This document shows positions 52,131-62,201 of a DNA stretch of 64,000 nucleotides, in pieces. Source of the stretch: DASXUL01 sp036504855 (GTDB lineage Bacteria; Armatimonadota; DTGP01; JAKQQT01); assembly GCA_036504855.1 (NCBI GenBank), contig DASXUL010000185.1:21921-85920 (forward strand), given 5' to 3'. The notes beneath the pieces were generated by a model that saw only the letters and a program-made list of their open reading frames with translations, had not been told where the DNA came from and searched no databases. Within the stretch, counting starts at the first letter, position 1. Each line of letters opens with the position of its first letter. The position numbers were made by a program, and so were the translations under genes.

Positions 52131-52760
52131 ATGGCGAGAAGCGTCGAACACAACCAGAGGATGCGAGATGAGCGCCGGGAGCAGATCCTCTCCCACGCCT
52201 CACGGCTCTTTGCCGCCAGGGGGCTGGCGGCAACGAAGATCGCCGACATTGCCGCCGCCGCGGAGATGTCGCAGGGACTGCTGTACCACTACTTCCGGTC
52301 CAAGGACGAAATCCTGACGGAACTGATCCGCGACGCCTTCCAGAAGATGAATAGCGCCGCCCGCGCCCTGGAAGAACTGCCGCAGCCCCCATCGGAGAAG
52401 ATCCGTATGGCCATCGCTCAGTTGCTGCGCAGCATCGAAGAGAGCGAGGATTTCGCGGCCACGGTGCTGCTGATCGCCCACGCCGGCCTCTCGGATGCCA
52501 CGCCGGAGGCGGCGCAGGCCATCCTCCGCGAGGAGAGCGGAACCCCCTACGCCGTCATCGCGCGGATCCTGCGCGCGGGTCAGCGAGACGGCTCCGTCAA
52601 GGCGCACGATGCCGACGAGATGTCCTTGCTCTTCTGGGCCGCCATCAAAGGGCTTGCCCTTCACAGGGCGGTGTATGGCGCGGCGTACAAGGGGCCCGAT
52701 CCGCTGATACTAACCAGCATGTTCCTCACCGAGGAATCGCGAGGAGAACGAAATGCGTAA
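52131..52760 (+). CDS. TetR family transcriptional regulator
   Basis: A 209-residue repressor. The helix-turn-helix is LAATKIADIAAAAEMSQGLL and YHYFRSKDEILTELI; the C-terminal ligand domain is all-helical. CGGAG seven bases before the ATG at 52131 supports this start over the ATG at 52101, which lies inside the operator. The stop overlaps the next gene by eight bases, so both are cotranscribed and the hydrolase is the probable target. Confidence 0.92.
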   Translation: MARSVEHNQRMRDERREQILSHASRLFAARGLAATKIADIAAAAEMSQGLLYHYFRSKDEILTELIRDAFQKMNSAARALEELPQPPSEKIRMAIAQLLRSIEESEDFAATVLLIAHAGLSDATPEAAQAILREESGTPYAVIARILRAGQRDGSVKAHDADEMSLLFWAAIKGLALHRAVYGAAYKGPDPLILTSMFLTEESRGERNA

Positions 52761-53685
52761 GGAAGAGAAGCGGGCGGCCATTGCCGAACGCGTAGAACCA
52801 GTTCCAGTCATCGTCGACACGCGGTGCGGCCCCGTTGAGTACGCGGAGTTCGGAGACGGCCCCGCGGTGGTGGCGCTGCACGGCGCGATGGGAGGCTACG
52901 ATCACAGCCTGCTCCTCGCCCGCACGATAGGAGCGGCCGGGTTCCGCTACATCGCCGTCTCCCGTCCCGGCTATCTGGGCTCTCCGCTCGGGTCCAGGAA
53001 GTCGCCGGCGCAGCAGGCGGACCTGTGCGCGGCCCTGCTCGATGCGCTCGGCGTCCCGTCCGCGGCGGTGATGGCTGTCTCCGGCGGAGGCCCCTGCGCG
53101 CTGCATTTCGCGATGCGCCATCGGGAACGCTGCGGGGGATTAGTGCTGGCTTCCACCTGCGGCCAGAGGAACGTCACTCCCATCCCCTTCTCCTTCCACC
53201 TGATGCGGTTTCTCGTTCGCTGGCCCGCCTTCGAGAGGTCTATGCGCAAGAAGGCCCTGGCGAACATCGGCGCCGCCGCCGCCCGGTCGATTGCCGATCC
53301 GGCGGTCCTGGCTCACACCATGGAAGATTCCGAGGCCGGCCCGCTGTTCACCGAGCTCCTGATGAGCACGTGCGATCGCATGGCCGAGCGGATGCCGGGA
53401 ACCGAGAACGACATCGCCGTCACCCGCACGACGGACTACCCGCTGGAGGAGGTCGCCGTGCCCGCGCTGGTGATCCACGGCACGGCGGACAGGCTGGCGC
53501 CCTTCTCTCCGCATGCGACGGCGCTTTCCAGTCGCATCCCCGGCGCCGAACTGCTCGCGCTGGAGGGCGGCGAACACGTCGCCATCTTTACCCATCTTCA
53601 GGAAGTCAGGCCGCGCGTAGCGCGCTTCCTGCGTGAGCGCGCCCTGTCTGGCTCCGGCGCCGCGGGGTCCGCCGCCGTGATCTGA
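52753..53685 (+). CDS. Alpha/beta hydrolase
   Basis: A 310-residue alpha/beta hydrolase. The oxyanion loop is ALHGAMGGYDHS, the nucleophile Ser is in MAVSGGGPCAL (Ala replaces the first Gly of GxSxG), the acid in VIHGTADRLAPF and the His in EGGEHVAIF. The lid region resembles esterase or C-C hydrolase types. No signal peptide is seen. It is coupled to the TetR gene, which suggests an inducible detoxifying or catabolic role; the substrate is unknown. Confidence 0.85.
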   Translation: MRKEEKRAAIAERVEPVPVIVDTRCGPVEYAEFGDGPAVVALHGAMGGYDHSLLLARTIGAAGFRYIAVSRPGYLGSPLGSRKSPAQQADLCAALLDALGVPSAAVMAVSGGGPCALHFAMRHRERCGGLVLASTCGQRNVTPIPFSFHLMRFLVRWPAFERSMRKKALANIGAAAARSIADPAVLAHTMEDSEAGPLFTELLMSTCDRMAERMPGTENDIAVTRTTDYPLEEVAVPALVIHGTADRLAPFSPHATALSSRIPGAELLALEGGEHVAIFTHLQEVRPRVARFLRERALSGSGAAGSAAVI

Positions 53686-53701
53686 CCGTGAGACAACCGA
53701 A

Positions 53702-56188
53702 ATGAACACGAGAGCCACGAAAGCGTTTGTGAAGTCCGCCATAGCCCTGGCGGCGCTGGTCGTCTCGGCTGGCGCATGGGCGCGGGAACCCGTCATTCAC
53801 ATCCAGGCCGGCCGTGTCCTGCATTCGATGACGCGACAGCTTACGGGCGTGTGCATTGAGGATGTGAACCACGAGATCTACGGCGGTCTATACAGCCAGA
53901 TGATCTTCGGCGAGAGCTTCCAGGAGCCGGCGCCTCCGGCGCCCATCCGGGGGTTTGCCGCCTATGGCGGGCGCTGGCGCGTTCAGGCCGGCGCGTTGCG
54001 CGGCGATGCGTCCGACGGAGCGAAGCTGGTTTCTAGTCGCCCCGCGTTCTTGGACGGTTCGGTGTCCGCGGAGATGATGTTCCCCGAGGGCCATGGCGAG
54101 AACGCCGGGTTGATCGTTCGGGTGAGCGGGCCTCGCAACGGCGCGGACGCATTCACCGGGTACGAGGTGTCCCTGGACCCATCGCGGCAGGTGTTGCGCC
54201 TGGCGAGGCACCGCGACGACTACGAGCTCATCCAGGATGTGCCATGCGAGGTCCCCGTGGGGCGATGGTTCCGATTGCAGGTGAAGCTGGCCGGCCCCGT
54301 CATTGAGGTCCTCGTCGACGGAAAGACCGTGCTGACGCGCGACGACGGCCCCCTGGCCCTGAGCGCGGGAACGGTGGGCCTGAGGACGTGGAGGCGCGCG
54401 GCCGCTTTCCGGAATCTCACTGTGGCAACCGGCGGCGCCACGGAGCCGCTGGCCTTTACAGCGAATAGCGCGGCCGGGGAGGTCAGCGGGATGTGGCGCG
54501 CCTTTCAGCGCGGAACGGCGCGCGGTGTCAATACCCTCGTCGGCAACCAGCCATTTGTGGGACGTCAATCGCAGCAGATCCGTTTCGCATCCGGGGCAGG
54601 CGCGGTGGGCATCGAGAATCAGGGGCTGAACCGATGGGGCATGAGCCTCGTGGCCGGTAAGGCGTATGAAGGGCGCGTGTGGGCTCGGTCGAGTGCTCCT
54701 GTCGTTCTGTATGCGGCTCTGGAAAGCCGCGACGGCTCCCGGGTGTACGCCGAGAAGCCGTTGCGCCTTGCCGCGGGATCCTGGCGAAAGCTGGCGTTTT
54801 CGCTAACTCCGAGCGTTGGAGACAGGGCCGCGCGGTTCTCGCTTAAGATGAAGCGGCCCGGCTCCGTTACGCTGGGTTACGCTTTCCTGCAACCAGGCGG
54901 ATGGGGCCGGTACAAGGGGCTGCCGGTGCGTGGCGATGTTGCCCTGGGGTTGGTCGAGCAGGGCGTCACCGTAATGCGCTACGGCGGCTCCATGGTGAAC
55001 GCGCCCGACTACCGATGGAAGACGATGATCGGCCCTCGAGACCGCCGTCCGCCTTACTCCGGAACCTGGTATCCGTATTCCTCGAACGGCTGGGGAATTC
55101 CGGATTTCATGAGCCTCTGCGAAGCCGCGGGCATTGAGTACGTCCCGGACTTCAGCAGTTACGAGAAACCTCAGGACATGGCCGACTTCATCGAGTACGC
55201 CAAGGGCCCGGCCAGCAGCCGGTGGGGGGGCAAGCGCGCAACCGACGGCCATCTCGCCCCCTACAGGCTGAAGTACATCGAGCTGGGCAACGAGGAACGC
55301 GTGGACGATCGGTACGCCGCCCGATTCGAGGCGCTGGCCAGGGCGATCTGGGCGAAAGACCCGCGGATCACTCTGATCGTTGGCGATTTCCTGTACCGCA
55401 AGCGCATCGTGGACTCGTTCCAGTTCAGCGGAGCGGACTCGGGCATCACAACGCTTGCCGCCCATCGGCGCATCCTCCGGCTGGCGAAGGAGAACAACCG
55501 CGAGGTATGGTTCGACGTCCACGTGGGCACTGAACGGCCGATGGCCTTCAATGAGGAGCTTGACGGGATGTTCTCGTACGTCGATGCGCTCAGCAGGATC
55601 GCCGACGGGGCCAGGCACAAGGTGGTTGTCTTCGAATACAACGCTCAGAACCACGCCGTGAATCGGGCTTTGGCCAACGCGATCGCCACCCATGCCATTG
55701 AGCGCGACGGCCGCATCCCCATGGTCACTTCCGCCAACGGCCTTCAGCCGGACGGCCAGAACGACAACGGTTGGGACCAGGGCCTGCTGTTTCTGAACCC
55801 CTGGCGGGTCTGGCTGCAGCCGCCGGGTTACGCCGCGCGGATGCTCTCTCGCGCGTACCTTCCCCTTCTGGTCCGATGTGACATGGCCGGCGCGGCGGGC
55901 CAACTGGATGTCGTCGCCAGGCGAAGCATGTCCGGCCGGGCTCTGGGCCTGGAGGCGGTTAACCCTGGAGACGACCCCGTACCAGTGGAGATCCGCCTCT
56001 CAGGCTATGTTCCGCGCAAACCATGGGCGCGCGTAACGGTTCTGGCGGGGCCCCTGGACGCGGTGAACACGGCGGCCAATCCCGGCGCCATCGTTCCGAA
56101 GGAACGCGAATGGACGCACGGGCTGAAGGATGGGGTAACCCGCTACACGTTCCCGCCGCGCTCTTTCACTGTAATCCGTTTCGAGTGA
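53702..56188 (+). CDS. GH51-like alpha-L-arabinofuranosidase, exported
   Basis: An 828-residue secreted glycosidase with signal peptide (FVKSAIALAALVVSAGAWA). The N-terminal LTGVCIEDVNHEIYGGLYSQ is typical of GH51, and the TIM barrel has acid/base Glu531 in YIELGNEER and nucleophile Glu645 in VVFEYNAQN. A concanavalin-like domain of about 150 residues (LIVRVSGPRNGADAFTGYEV, VPVGRWFRLQVKLAGPVIEV) is inserted after the N-terminus, and a carbohydrate-binding-like beta domain precedes the barrel. It should release arabinose from plant or microbial polysaccharide. It follows the hydrolase by 16 bp but need not share its regulation. Confidence 0.88.
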   Translation: MNTRATKAFVKSAIALAALVVSAGAWAREPVIHIQAGRVLHSMTRQLTGVCIEDVNHEIYGGLYSQMIFGESFQEPAPPAPIRGFAAYGGRWRVQAGALRGDASDGAKLVSSRPAFLDGSVSAEMMFPEGHGENAGLIVRVSGPRNGADAFTGYEVSLDPSRQVLRLARHRDDYELIQDVPCEVPVGRWFRLQVKLAGPVIEVLVDGKTVLTRDDGPLALSAGTVGLRTWRRAAAFRNLTVATGGATEPLAFTANSAAGEVSGMWRAFQRGTARGVNTLVGNQPFVGRQSQQIRFASGAGAVGIENQGLNRWGMSLVAGKAYEGRVWARSSAPVVLYAALESRDGSRVYAEKPLRLAAGSWRKLAFSLTPSVGDRAARFSLKMKRPGSVTLGYAFLQPGGWGRYKGLPVRGDVALGLVEQGVTVMRYGGSMVNAPDYRWKTMIGPRDRRPPYSGTWYPYSSNGWGIPDFMSLCEAAGIEYVPDFSSYEKPQDMADFIEYAKGPASSRWGGKRATDGHLAPYRLKYIELGNEERVDDRYAARFEALARAIWAKDPRITLIVGDFLYRKRIVDSFQFSGADSGITTLAAHRRILRLAKENNREVWFDVHVGTERPMAFNEELDGMFSYVDALSRIADGARHKVVVFEYNAQNHAVNRALANAIATHAIERDGRIPMVTSANGLQPDGQNDNGWDQGLLFLNPWRVWLQPPGYAARMLSRAYLPLLVRCDMAGAAGQLDVVARRSMSGRALGLEAVNPGDDPVPVEIRLSGYVPRKPWARVTVLAGPLDAVNTAANPGAIVPKEREWTHGLKDGVTRYTFPPRSFTVIRFE

Positions 56189-56300
56189 CCGCCCCGGGTG
56201 CCGGAAGGGCCGCGCGATCATCGAGTGGGCTCACCTGTCGGGTCTGCCAATACGCGTTTTGCTATCGCGTCCTTGCCCGCGTTCTGTTCCGGGAGGCCGA

Positions 56301-57389
56301 TTACGCAGCGGCGCGCACGCGTCGCCGCGCCGGCGTGCGGCGAACCGGGGCCGGAAGCGTTCGGCGGGCGCGCAGGGGCTGGGGCCGGAGCTTCGTCGTC
56401 GTGGCAGCGGGCGGGGCAATCCACTGAGCCAGCGCGCGGCTAACGGCGGGATCTTCCTTGACGGCGCCATCCACGCGGATGAGTTTTCCGGAGTAGCCCA
56501 CGAGGAGCCATGCGCCCTGCTTCTCGAACGTCAGGTCCAGCCGTCCAAGGCGCACGCCGTATGCGCCGGCTTGCACGATGGGAACTCTGCTTCCGTTGGG
56601 GCTGATGACAACGATCGGCGCCGGCACAAACGTGTGAGAGTCGCCGCCGATGATGGCGTCAATGCCCGCAACCCGCGCCGCGAGTTGCTTATCCAGATCG
56701 ACTCCGATGTGGGTGACGGCGATCAGAACGTCGCATTCCTTGCGGGCGATCGGCGCCCACTGGGTTGCCGCTTCGATCGGGTCGCCAATCGTCCAGCCCT
56801 TCGTCTGTGGGTAGTCCTTTGATCTGGGCGCCGTCAGGCCGAGGAAGCCGACGCGCATGGCGCCGTAACGCCGGACGATGAAAGGGCGGATTCCCTCAAC
56901 GGGAACGCCGGTCTCTCCCACCGTGAGGTTCGCGCACAGCCAAGGGAATCGGCTCTGCCGCATCAATCCCAGAAGAATCGCCTGGGAGTCCGCGCCCGCC
57001 GTGGCTTTGAACTCGTTGTTGCCGATGCACGCCATGTCATAGCCCATCTGGTTGTAGGCTTCGATCTCGGGGGTTCCGAAGAACGATTTGTGCCACGGGC
57101 CGCGGGTGAACAGGTCGCCGGCATCGATCACCGCGAGAGGGTGGGTGGTCGTTCTGCGTAGCGCGGTAATCATCGTGGCCCGCCGGGCCAGCCCTCCGGC
57201 GTCTGGCGCCGCGAAGCGGCCATCCACGAACTCGCTTTGCGTGAACCGGGCGTTGGACGTCTGATAGTCGAACGGCATCATCCAGCCATGCAGGTCGTTG
57301 GTGTGGGCGATGGTGAGTTGCCACTTCTCCCCGGCCGAAGAGACGGCGGAGATGGCGAGCAACAGGATGCCGAGGATGAGTTTTCGCAT
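56301..57389 (-). CDS. Metallophosphatase, 5'-nucleotidase/UshA-type catalytic domain only
   Basis: A 362-residue exported phosphoesterase with signal peptide (MRKLILGILLLAISAVSSAG). Metal motifs are TIAHTNDLHG, VIDAGDLF, CIGNNEFKA, AVTHIG and GGDSHTF. The usual GNHE reads GNNE, so the catalytic His is replaced by Asn, which may lower or alter activity. The C-terminal nucleotide-binding domain of UshA is absent; instead there is an Arg/Pro-rich tail. It is convergent with the GH51 gene. Confidence 0.85.
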   Translation of the reverse strand: MRKLILGILLLAISAVSSAGEKWQLTIAHTNDLHGWMMPFDYQTSNARFTQSEFVDGRFAAPDAGGLARRATMITALRRTTTHPLAVIDAGDLFTRGPWHKSFFGTPEIEAYNQMGYDMACIGNNEFKATAGADSQAILLGLMRQSRFPWLCANLTVGETGVPVEGIRPFIVRRYGAMRVGFLGLTAPRSKDYPQTKGWTIGDPIEAATQWAPIARKECDVLIAVTHIGVDLDKQLAARVAGIDAIIGGDSHTFVPAPIVVISPNGSRVPIVQAGAYGVRLGRLDLTFEKQGAWLLVGYSGKLIRVDGAVKEDPAVSRALAQWIAPPAATTTKLRPQPLRARRTLPAPVRRTPARRRVRAAA

Positions 57390-57656
57390 GGGCCTTTCTT
57401 TCTGTCGATGAGAGCGGGAGAGGCGCCTCGGCGATGAAGCGTATGGGCGGCGGACCTACGAAGCGCCACCCCACAGCTACATAGGCGGGGACGATATATC
57501 AGTGTGCTGGCCCGGTTGTCGCGGAGGCAAATCACGAGCGTGCGTGCGGCGCCGGGTACTCGTCAAGTAACCGGCATCGGGCGGCGGCGTGACGATCGGC
57601 CGAGCGGCCGCCGGAGGATGCCTGACGCCTGATGCACGGAACGGGCGGGTATCGTG

Positions 57657-60353
57657 TCAGCGCGCCGCGGATGGGCTGGGCAGGGCGGGGGCATCGTGTT
57701 GGTGGGGCGAACGGGCGTCGCGGAGATCGGCCGGCGGCGCCATGGTCTGGCGGGCGTGGATGAAGGTCTCAACCATCGCCGGGTCCCACTGGGAGCCGGC
57801 GCCGTTGCGGAGCGTCTGAAGGGCTTCGTCTGGCTCCAGTGCGCGCCGGTAGGGCCGGTGAGTGGTCATCGCGCTGAACGCGTCCGCAACGGCCAGGAGG
57901 CGGGCGATGGGGGGGATCTCCATTCGGGAGAGGCGGCCCGGGTAGCCCCGGCCATCCCACCGCTCGTGATGATATCGGATGCCGTCTTCCACCGGCGTTC
58001 CGGCGTCCAGCGGGCGGGCCAGCACGTATCCTACCTCGGGGTGGCGCTGCATGGCCTCGGTTTCTTCATGGGTGAAGCTGCCCGGTTTGCGGAGCAGGTG
58101 CTCCGGCACGCCCACCTTCCCCATGTCATGCAGAAGGGCGGCGATGCGAACGGCCTGGAGATCGTCGCCCGACCATCCGAGCGCCTCGGCCATGGCGAGG
58201 GCATACCGGGTAACATCCTCCGAATGGCGGCGCGTGTATCGGTCGCGCTGGTCCAGGGAGGTCACCAGAGCGTCCAGAGCGGCGAAGGCGGGTATGCCAA
58301 CCAGGCCCGAGCGCAGGTCGACGCCATCTCCAATATCCGGGCCGCGATGTTGTTTGGCTCGGTAGAGGTCGGCGTCGGCAAGCGCCAGAAGGTCTTTCCG
58401 GTTGATGGCGTCGTCCGGGCAGACGGCGAGGCCGTAGGTGATGCGCAGCGGCGTCTCGCCGGCCTCACTCTCAAAGCCGCCTTCGTACAGTGACGAACGG
58501 ATGCGCTCTCCGATCTGTGCGGCAGTATCACGGTCTGCCCCGGGCAGGACGAGGACGAACTCGTCGCCTCCGTATCGCCCGGCCAGGTCGAAGTCGCGGA
58601 TACACGCGAGGAGCGTTGACGCCACGTGGCGCAGCACTTCGTCGCCGACCGGATGGCCGAAGGTGTCGTTGAAGATCTTGAAATCGTTCAGGTCCAGCAT
58701 CATTGCGGCCAGCGGGCGGCCATCGCGGCGCGATCTGCTGATCTCCGTGGCCAGGCGCTGGTGCATCGCCCGATGGTTGAGCAGGCCCGTTAGGGGGTCG
58801 CGATCGGCAGCGGCGGCAGCCTCCTCGTGGACGCGGGCGTTATGGAGCGCCGCTTCCAGTTCCATGCCTACAGAGTCGATGAGCTCGTTGTCCTCATCCG
58901 TGAAATCATAGGTGTGGCGCCAGACGACTATTAGCGCGAGCGGCTCCGCTTTGCTGCCGGCGATGCCCAAGAGGGAGTACAGGCCCGGCTCAAGCTCCGG
59001 CGCCAGCCGGTCGGTTCTCCACTGGCTCACTCTCTCGGCGATGCTGGGCAACGGCGCCGCGTTTCCAGCAACGCAAGATGGCTCGTCGCGGCCGTCCACG
59101 AAGATACATCCGCCCTCTGCGCGAAGGGCGTCCACCGTGCCCTTCAGGCATAGGTCCAGCACTTCGGACTCGTCCAGGGTGGCGCGGGTGGCCGCCGCGA
59201 TGGAGTGCACGGCCCGGAGGTAGCGGGTTCGCCGCTCAACCGTTTCCTCGAGTTCCGAGTTGAAGCCCCGGAGGCGATTGGAGTACGCGACATTCTGGCG
59301 CAGAAGGCGCGATGACTGGAACATGGCCGCCCACTGGCGCGCCAGGTAGGCGGCCATCAGAGCGCCGGCTACTGAGAGGCTGACCGGGCCGACAAACCCG
59401 TGCGCCGCCACCTCGCAGAGGAGGATAAGCAGCGTCGATCCCACCGTAACCACCGTGGCCGCGAACGACCATGCCGGCTCTACGCGCGTCGTGGGGACCT
59501 GAGCGGGGGCCTCCACCGGCGCCTCCGCCTCAAGGATGCCAAGGAGGAGCTGCAGCATGCCGATGGCCCAGAGCGCGCCGGCCAGGGTAAACCCGCCGCC
59601 CCAAAGCATCTTGATGGCGCAGCAGTCTACAACGTCTCCCACGACGATGAGGACGATGGCCGTCGCCAGGTGGCCGGCGGATCTGAGGGGTTGGCATTGC
59701 CCGCCGACCTGGTGAACCAGAACGACGGAGGCGAGCACCATCAGCGCGTCCTCAACCACGTAGATCACTTCGAAATGAGGGACATGGAACGGCAGTGAGC
59801 CGATGGTCGCAATGGGGCCCAGCACCACGCACCATGCGACCGCGACACACGAGGCCAGAACGAGGGCAACGTCGGCCGCGGCTACGCGAACGAGACGGAT
59901 CCGCGGAGCGCCCGCGAACCACAGGAGGGAGATGAGGAACAGCAGATTGGCGAGGGTGAACCCGATGGCCGAGAGAGCCAGCGCGGCCCCAGGCGCGAAT
60001 CGCCCGGTGTGGCCCGCCGCGCCGAAGCCGTCCGCAAGGCCATACAGCACGGCGCCGGCGCCCAGCGCGCTCCACTGGGGCACGCCGGTCCGGATCCGCG
60101 CGAAGCAAGAGGCCCCCGCGCAGATGGCCGCCAATGCAACCGGCGCGGCCAGGGCCAGGGCATACCGCGCCTCTACCCGGCCCATTCCGCACGAAGCGAC
60201 GACGTAGACGATGAGGAGGAGGCAGGCGAAAGCGAGGGCGGCGTATCGCGCCGCGCTGGAATAGCGCGGGCCTTCCCCCTGAGAAGCGCTTGGGCCGGCG
60301 CCGATTGTCAGTTGCGTAAACGGTATCGTAGCCACGGATACGTTGTACCGCAT
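57657..60353 (-). CDS. Membrane GAF-GGDEF-HD-GYP c-di-GMP enzyme
   Basis: An 898-residue protein. About ten membrane helices occupy residues 30-350, followed by a signalling coiled coil, a GAF domain (about 385-520), a GGDEF diguanylate cyclase with the intact GRYGGDEFVL motif, and an HD-GYP phosphodiesterase with LLHDMGKVGVPEHLL and HHERWDGRGYPGRL. Both active sites look intact, so it may make and break c-di-GMP under GAF control. YcgR in the flagellar operon is a possible target of this signal. The start at 60353 lacks a clear ribosome site. Confidence 0.93.
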   Translation of the reverse strand: MRYNVSVATIPFTQLTIGAGPSASQGEGPRYSSAARYAALAFACLLLIVYVVASCGMGRVEARYALALAAPVALAAICAGASCFARIRTGVPQWSALGAGAVLYGLADGFGAAGHTGRFAPGAALALSAIGFTLANLLFLISLLWFAGAPRIRLVRVAAADVALVLASCVAVAWCVVLGPIATIGSLPFHVPHFEVIYVVEDALMVLASVVLVHQVGGQCQPLRSAGHLATAIVLIVVGDVVDCCAIKMLWGGGFTLAGALWAIGMLQLLLGILEAEAPVEAPAQVPTTRVEPAWSFAATVVTVGSTLLILLCEVAAHGFVGPVSLSVAGALMAAYLARQWAAMFQSSRLLRQNVAYSNRLRGFNSELEETVERRTRYLRAVHSIAAATRATLDESEVLDLCLKGTVDALRAEGGCIFVDGRDEPSCVAGNAAPLPSIAERVSQWRTDRLAPELEPGLYSLLGIAGSKAEPLALIVVWRHTYDFTDEDNELIDSVGMELEAALHNARVHEEAAAAADRDPLTGLLNHRAMHQRLATEISRSRRDGRPLAAMMLDLNDFKIFNDTFGHPVGDEVLRHVASTLLACIRDFDLAGRYGGDEFVLVLPGADRDTAAQIGERIRSSLYEGGFESEAGETPLRITYGLAVCPDDAINRKDLLALADADLYRAKQHRGPDIGDGVDLRSGLVGIPAFAALDALVTSLDQRDRYTRRHSEDVTRYALAMAEALGWSGDDLQAVRIAALLHDMGKVGVPEHLLRKPGSFTHEETEAMQRHPEVGYVLARPLDAGTPVEDGIRYHHERWDGRGYPGRLSRMEIPPIARLLAVADAFSAMTTHRPYRRALEPDEALQTLRNGAGSQWDPAMVETFIHARQTMAPPADLRDARSPHQHDAPALPSPSAAR

Positions 60354-60373
60354 GCGACCGCGTTTGTACGGCG

Positions 60374-60765
60374 TTATTTGGGCGGCGTTTGGCTGACGGG
60401 CGAGATGCCGCGGTATTCCGCTTCGACAGGACAGGAGCGCGACCGTTTCGCTCTCGCCGACCCCCGCATCGCCGGGTCACGTAAAGCGTCACCTTCAAGG
60501 GCGCCCTCCCAGACGAACCCCGCCGCGAACGCGCCGGCCAGCAGGGCCAGTTTCGTGGCCGGGAGCCATAGCGGATCGCGCCGCCGGCGGTGCGCCAGAG
60601 GATGTTCGGAAGCAGCGAAACGCACAGAGTCAACGCCCAGGCGAGCGCAACCGTCAACCTCGGAGCGGGCGCCGTCCCGCGCCCTGCCTCCCCCATGCGG
60701 ACAGCGGTTTCCGCCATGGTCTGTAGGCTCGTTACGATCTGTACGAGCGACCGAGCGCACGCCAT
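60374..60765 (-). pseudogene. Possible frameshifted small membrane protein
   Basis: From ATG 60765 one frame encodes LTVALAWALTLCVSLLPNIL then degrades; another frame from about 60570 gives PLWLPATKLALLAGAFAAGF. Joined, they would make two membrane helices of one protein, so a single frameshift is suspected. The rest is low-complexity. No family is certain, and this may be chance in GC-rich DNA. Otherwise this 419-bp gap holds no gene I can support. Confidence 0.3.
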
Positions 60766-60772
60766 CGCCCCA

Positions 60773-61444
60773 TCAAGTTTCCAGCGGTCCCGCGTTGAGC
60801 TCTTTTCGGGCTGCCTCAAGGGCGGCGTGCAGGGCCGCCCAATTGAAGCCGAGAGTGAGCGATGGAAGGCTTCGCCACTGCGGGTTGGCCGGCGGCCGCC
60901 GAAAGCGAGCCTTCACCCACTGATACATCGTGGCCTGAAGCTCTGGAGTATCCAGCATGGCGTTCGCGGCCACGGAGATGCGGTTTCGATATGGTCCGGC
61001 TTTCCACGCCAGCGAGAACATCGGCACGTCGTGATACAATACCGACCGGAGCGCGAGGCCGTGCTCACGTGCGTAGGGATGGAGTTCGCTCAGCGCGAGC
61101 GCGGATTCGCTGGATATCGGGAAAGCAGAGGTAAACGCCGGGGCGAATCCGCTCGGCCATCTGGTGTCGGCATCGTACATGGCCGTCTCCAGGTTGGCGT
61201 TCAAGAGATCGGCGGAAGAGAGGTCCGCTCCGGTGAGGTTGGCGGATGTCAGATTGGCGCGGCGAAGATTCGCGCCGCGCAGATCGGCTCGGTCGAGCCG
61301 GGCCCAGCGCAGGCTGGCGCGGCGGAGGTCCGCTCCGCGCAGCGCGGCTCCCGACAGATTGGCGCCGGTCAGCTCGGCGCCTGCCAGCGTCCGGGTACCC
61401 ACATTCAGAAGCTCTCGCTTGCCGGATACGTCGAAAATCCTCAT
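60773..61444 (-). CDS. Pentapeptide repeat protein
   Basis: A 223-residue protein. Residues about 20-85 are pentapeptide A(D/N)LxX repeats (GAELTGANLSGAALRGADLR, ADLRGANLRRANLTSANLTG) that fold as a right-handed quadrilateral helix. The C-terminal 130 residues are a separate soluble domain with conserved-looking VLYHDVPMFSLAWKAGPYRN and no recognised motif. Pentapeptide helices can mimic DNA or act as scaffolds; the role here is unknown. Confidence 0.85.
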   Translation of the reverse strand: MRIFDVSGKRELLNVGTRTLAGAELTGANLSGAALRGADLRRASLRWARLDRADLRGANLRRANLTSANLTGADLSSADLLNANLETAMYDADTRWPSGFAPAFTSAFPISSESALALSELHPYAREHGLALRSVLYHDVPMFSLAWKAGPYRNRISVAANAMLDTPELQATMYQWVKARFRRPPANPQWRSLPSLTLGFNWAALHAALEAARKELNAGPLET

Positions 61445-61566
61445 CGTGGCGGCCCTCCCACCCGAGACCCACGGTCGCCAGGGCGCCCGGCCTGTTGGAC
61501 CGGCGCCGGTAGCCCGCTACATTATGTCGTAACGAGTCGGCCTATCGAGAGCGAGGAGCGTGCGCC

Positions 61567-62106
61567 ATGGCGTTGCATGTGACGACGATGGTAGCGATCG
61601 CCGGATTCGCGGCGGGAGCGGTGGGGGCGATCGTCGCCGCCCGCCGCGGGAAAGACGGGAAGACCGTGGCTGCAGCCGGCGGCCTCATGGCCACGGTCGC
61701 CGCCATCGGCTTCTTCGTCACCTTTGCGCTTGCCCGGCCGGAACAGCGGGCCGTGCAGTGGGGCGTGTTGTGCCTCTTCGTCGCCGGGCTTGCCGCAGTC
61801 GCCGTCGGCGTGTTGGCGGACCATTGGGAGAAGCTACGCCAGCGGTGGACGGCCAGCGGGGGCGCGTTTGGCCTTCGCGAGGTCGCGAAGGGGCATCAAT
61901 TCTGGTTCATGTGGCTGCTGTGCCTCATTGGAACAGGTTCCCGCTGCGTTTCGCAGGGAAGGCCAATTAGCCAGTGGATCGACCACGACGTGCCCGCCCT
62001 GGGCGTGATGGTCATCCTCTATAGCGTGCTGCTCTCCACCGACCTCTGCCTTGTGCGGCGGTGGAGCCGTGAGCGGGCCGGTGGAGATGCTTTGCCCGGC
62101 GGATGA
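61567..62106 (+). CDS. Hypothetical membrane protein, paralogue of 63229 gene
   Basis: A 179-residue protein with about four or five membrane helices (AIAGFAAGAVGAIVAARRGK, GLMATVAAIGFFVTFALARP, WGVLCLFVAGLAAVAVGVLA, VPALGVMVILYSVLLSTDLC) and a conserved WEKLRQRW loop. It is clearly homologous to the protein at 63229, with the same AARRG, RPEQR and VRRWSRER positions. The leader GAGCGAGGAGC before the ATG is shared too. No family recognised. Confidence 0.65.
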   Translation: MALHVTTMVAIAGFAAGAVGAIVAARRGKDGKTVAAAGGLMATVAAIGFFVTFALARPEQRAVQWGVLCLFVAGLAAVAVGVLADHWEKLRQRWTASGGAFGLREVAKGHQFWFMWLLCLIGTGSRCVSQGRPISQWIDHDVPALGVMVILYSVLLSTDLCLVRRWSRERAGGDALPGG

Positions 62107-62201
62107 GGGCACGGGTAGACGGCCCGGCGACCGAAGTCGCGGGCAACGACGGGCACGAAGTCACCCTGCGGCGACTGCGAGAGGCCCAGGCGCGTTCTCA
62201 T

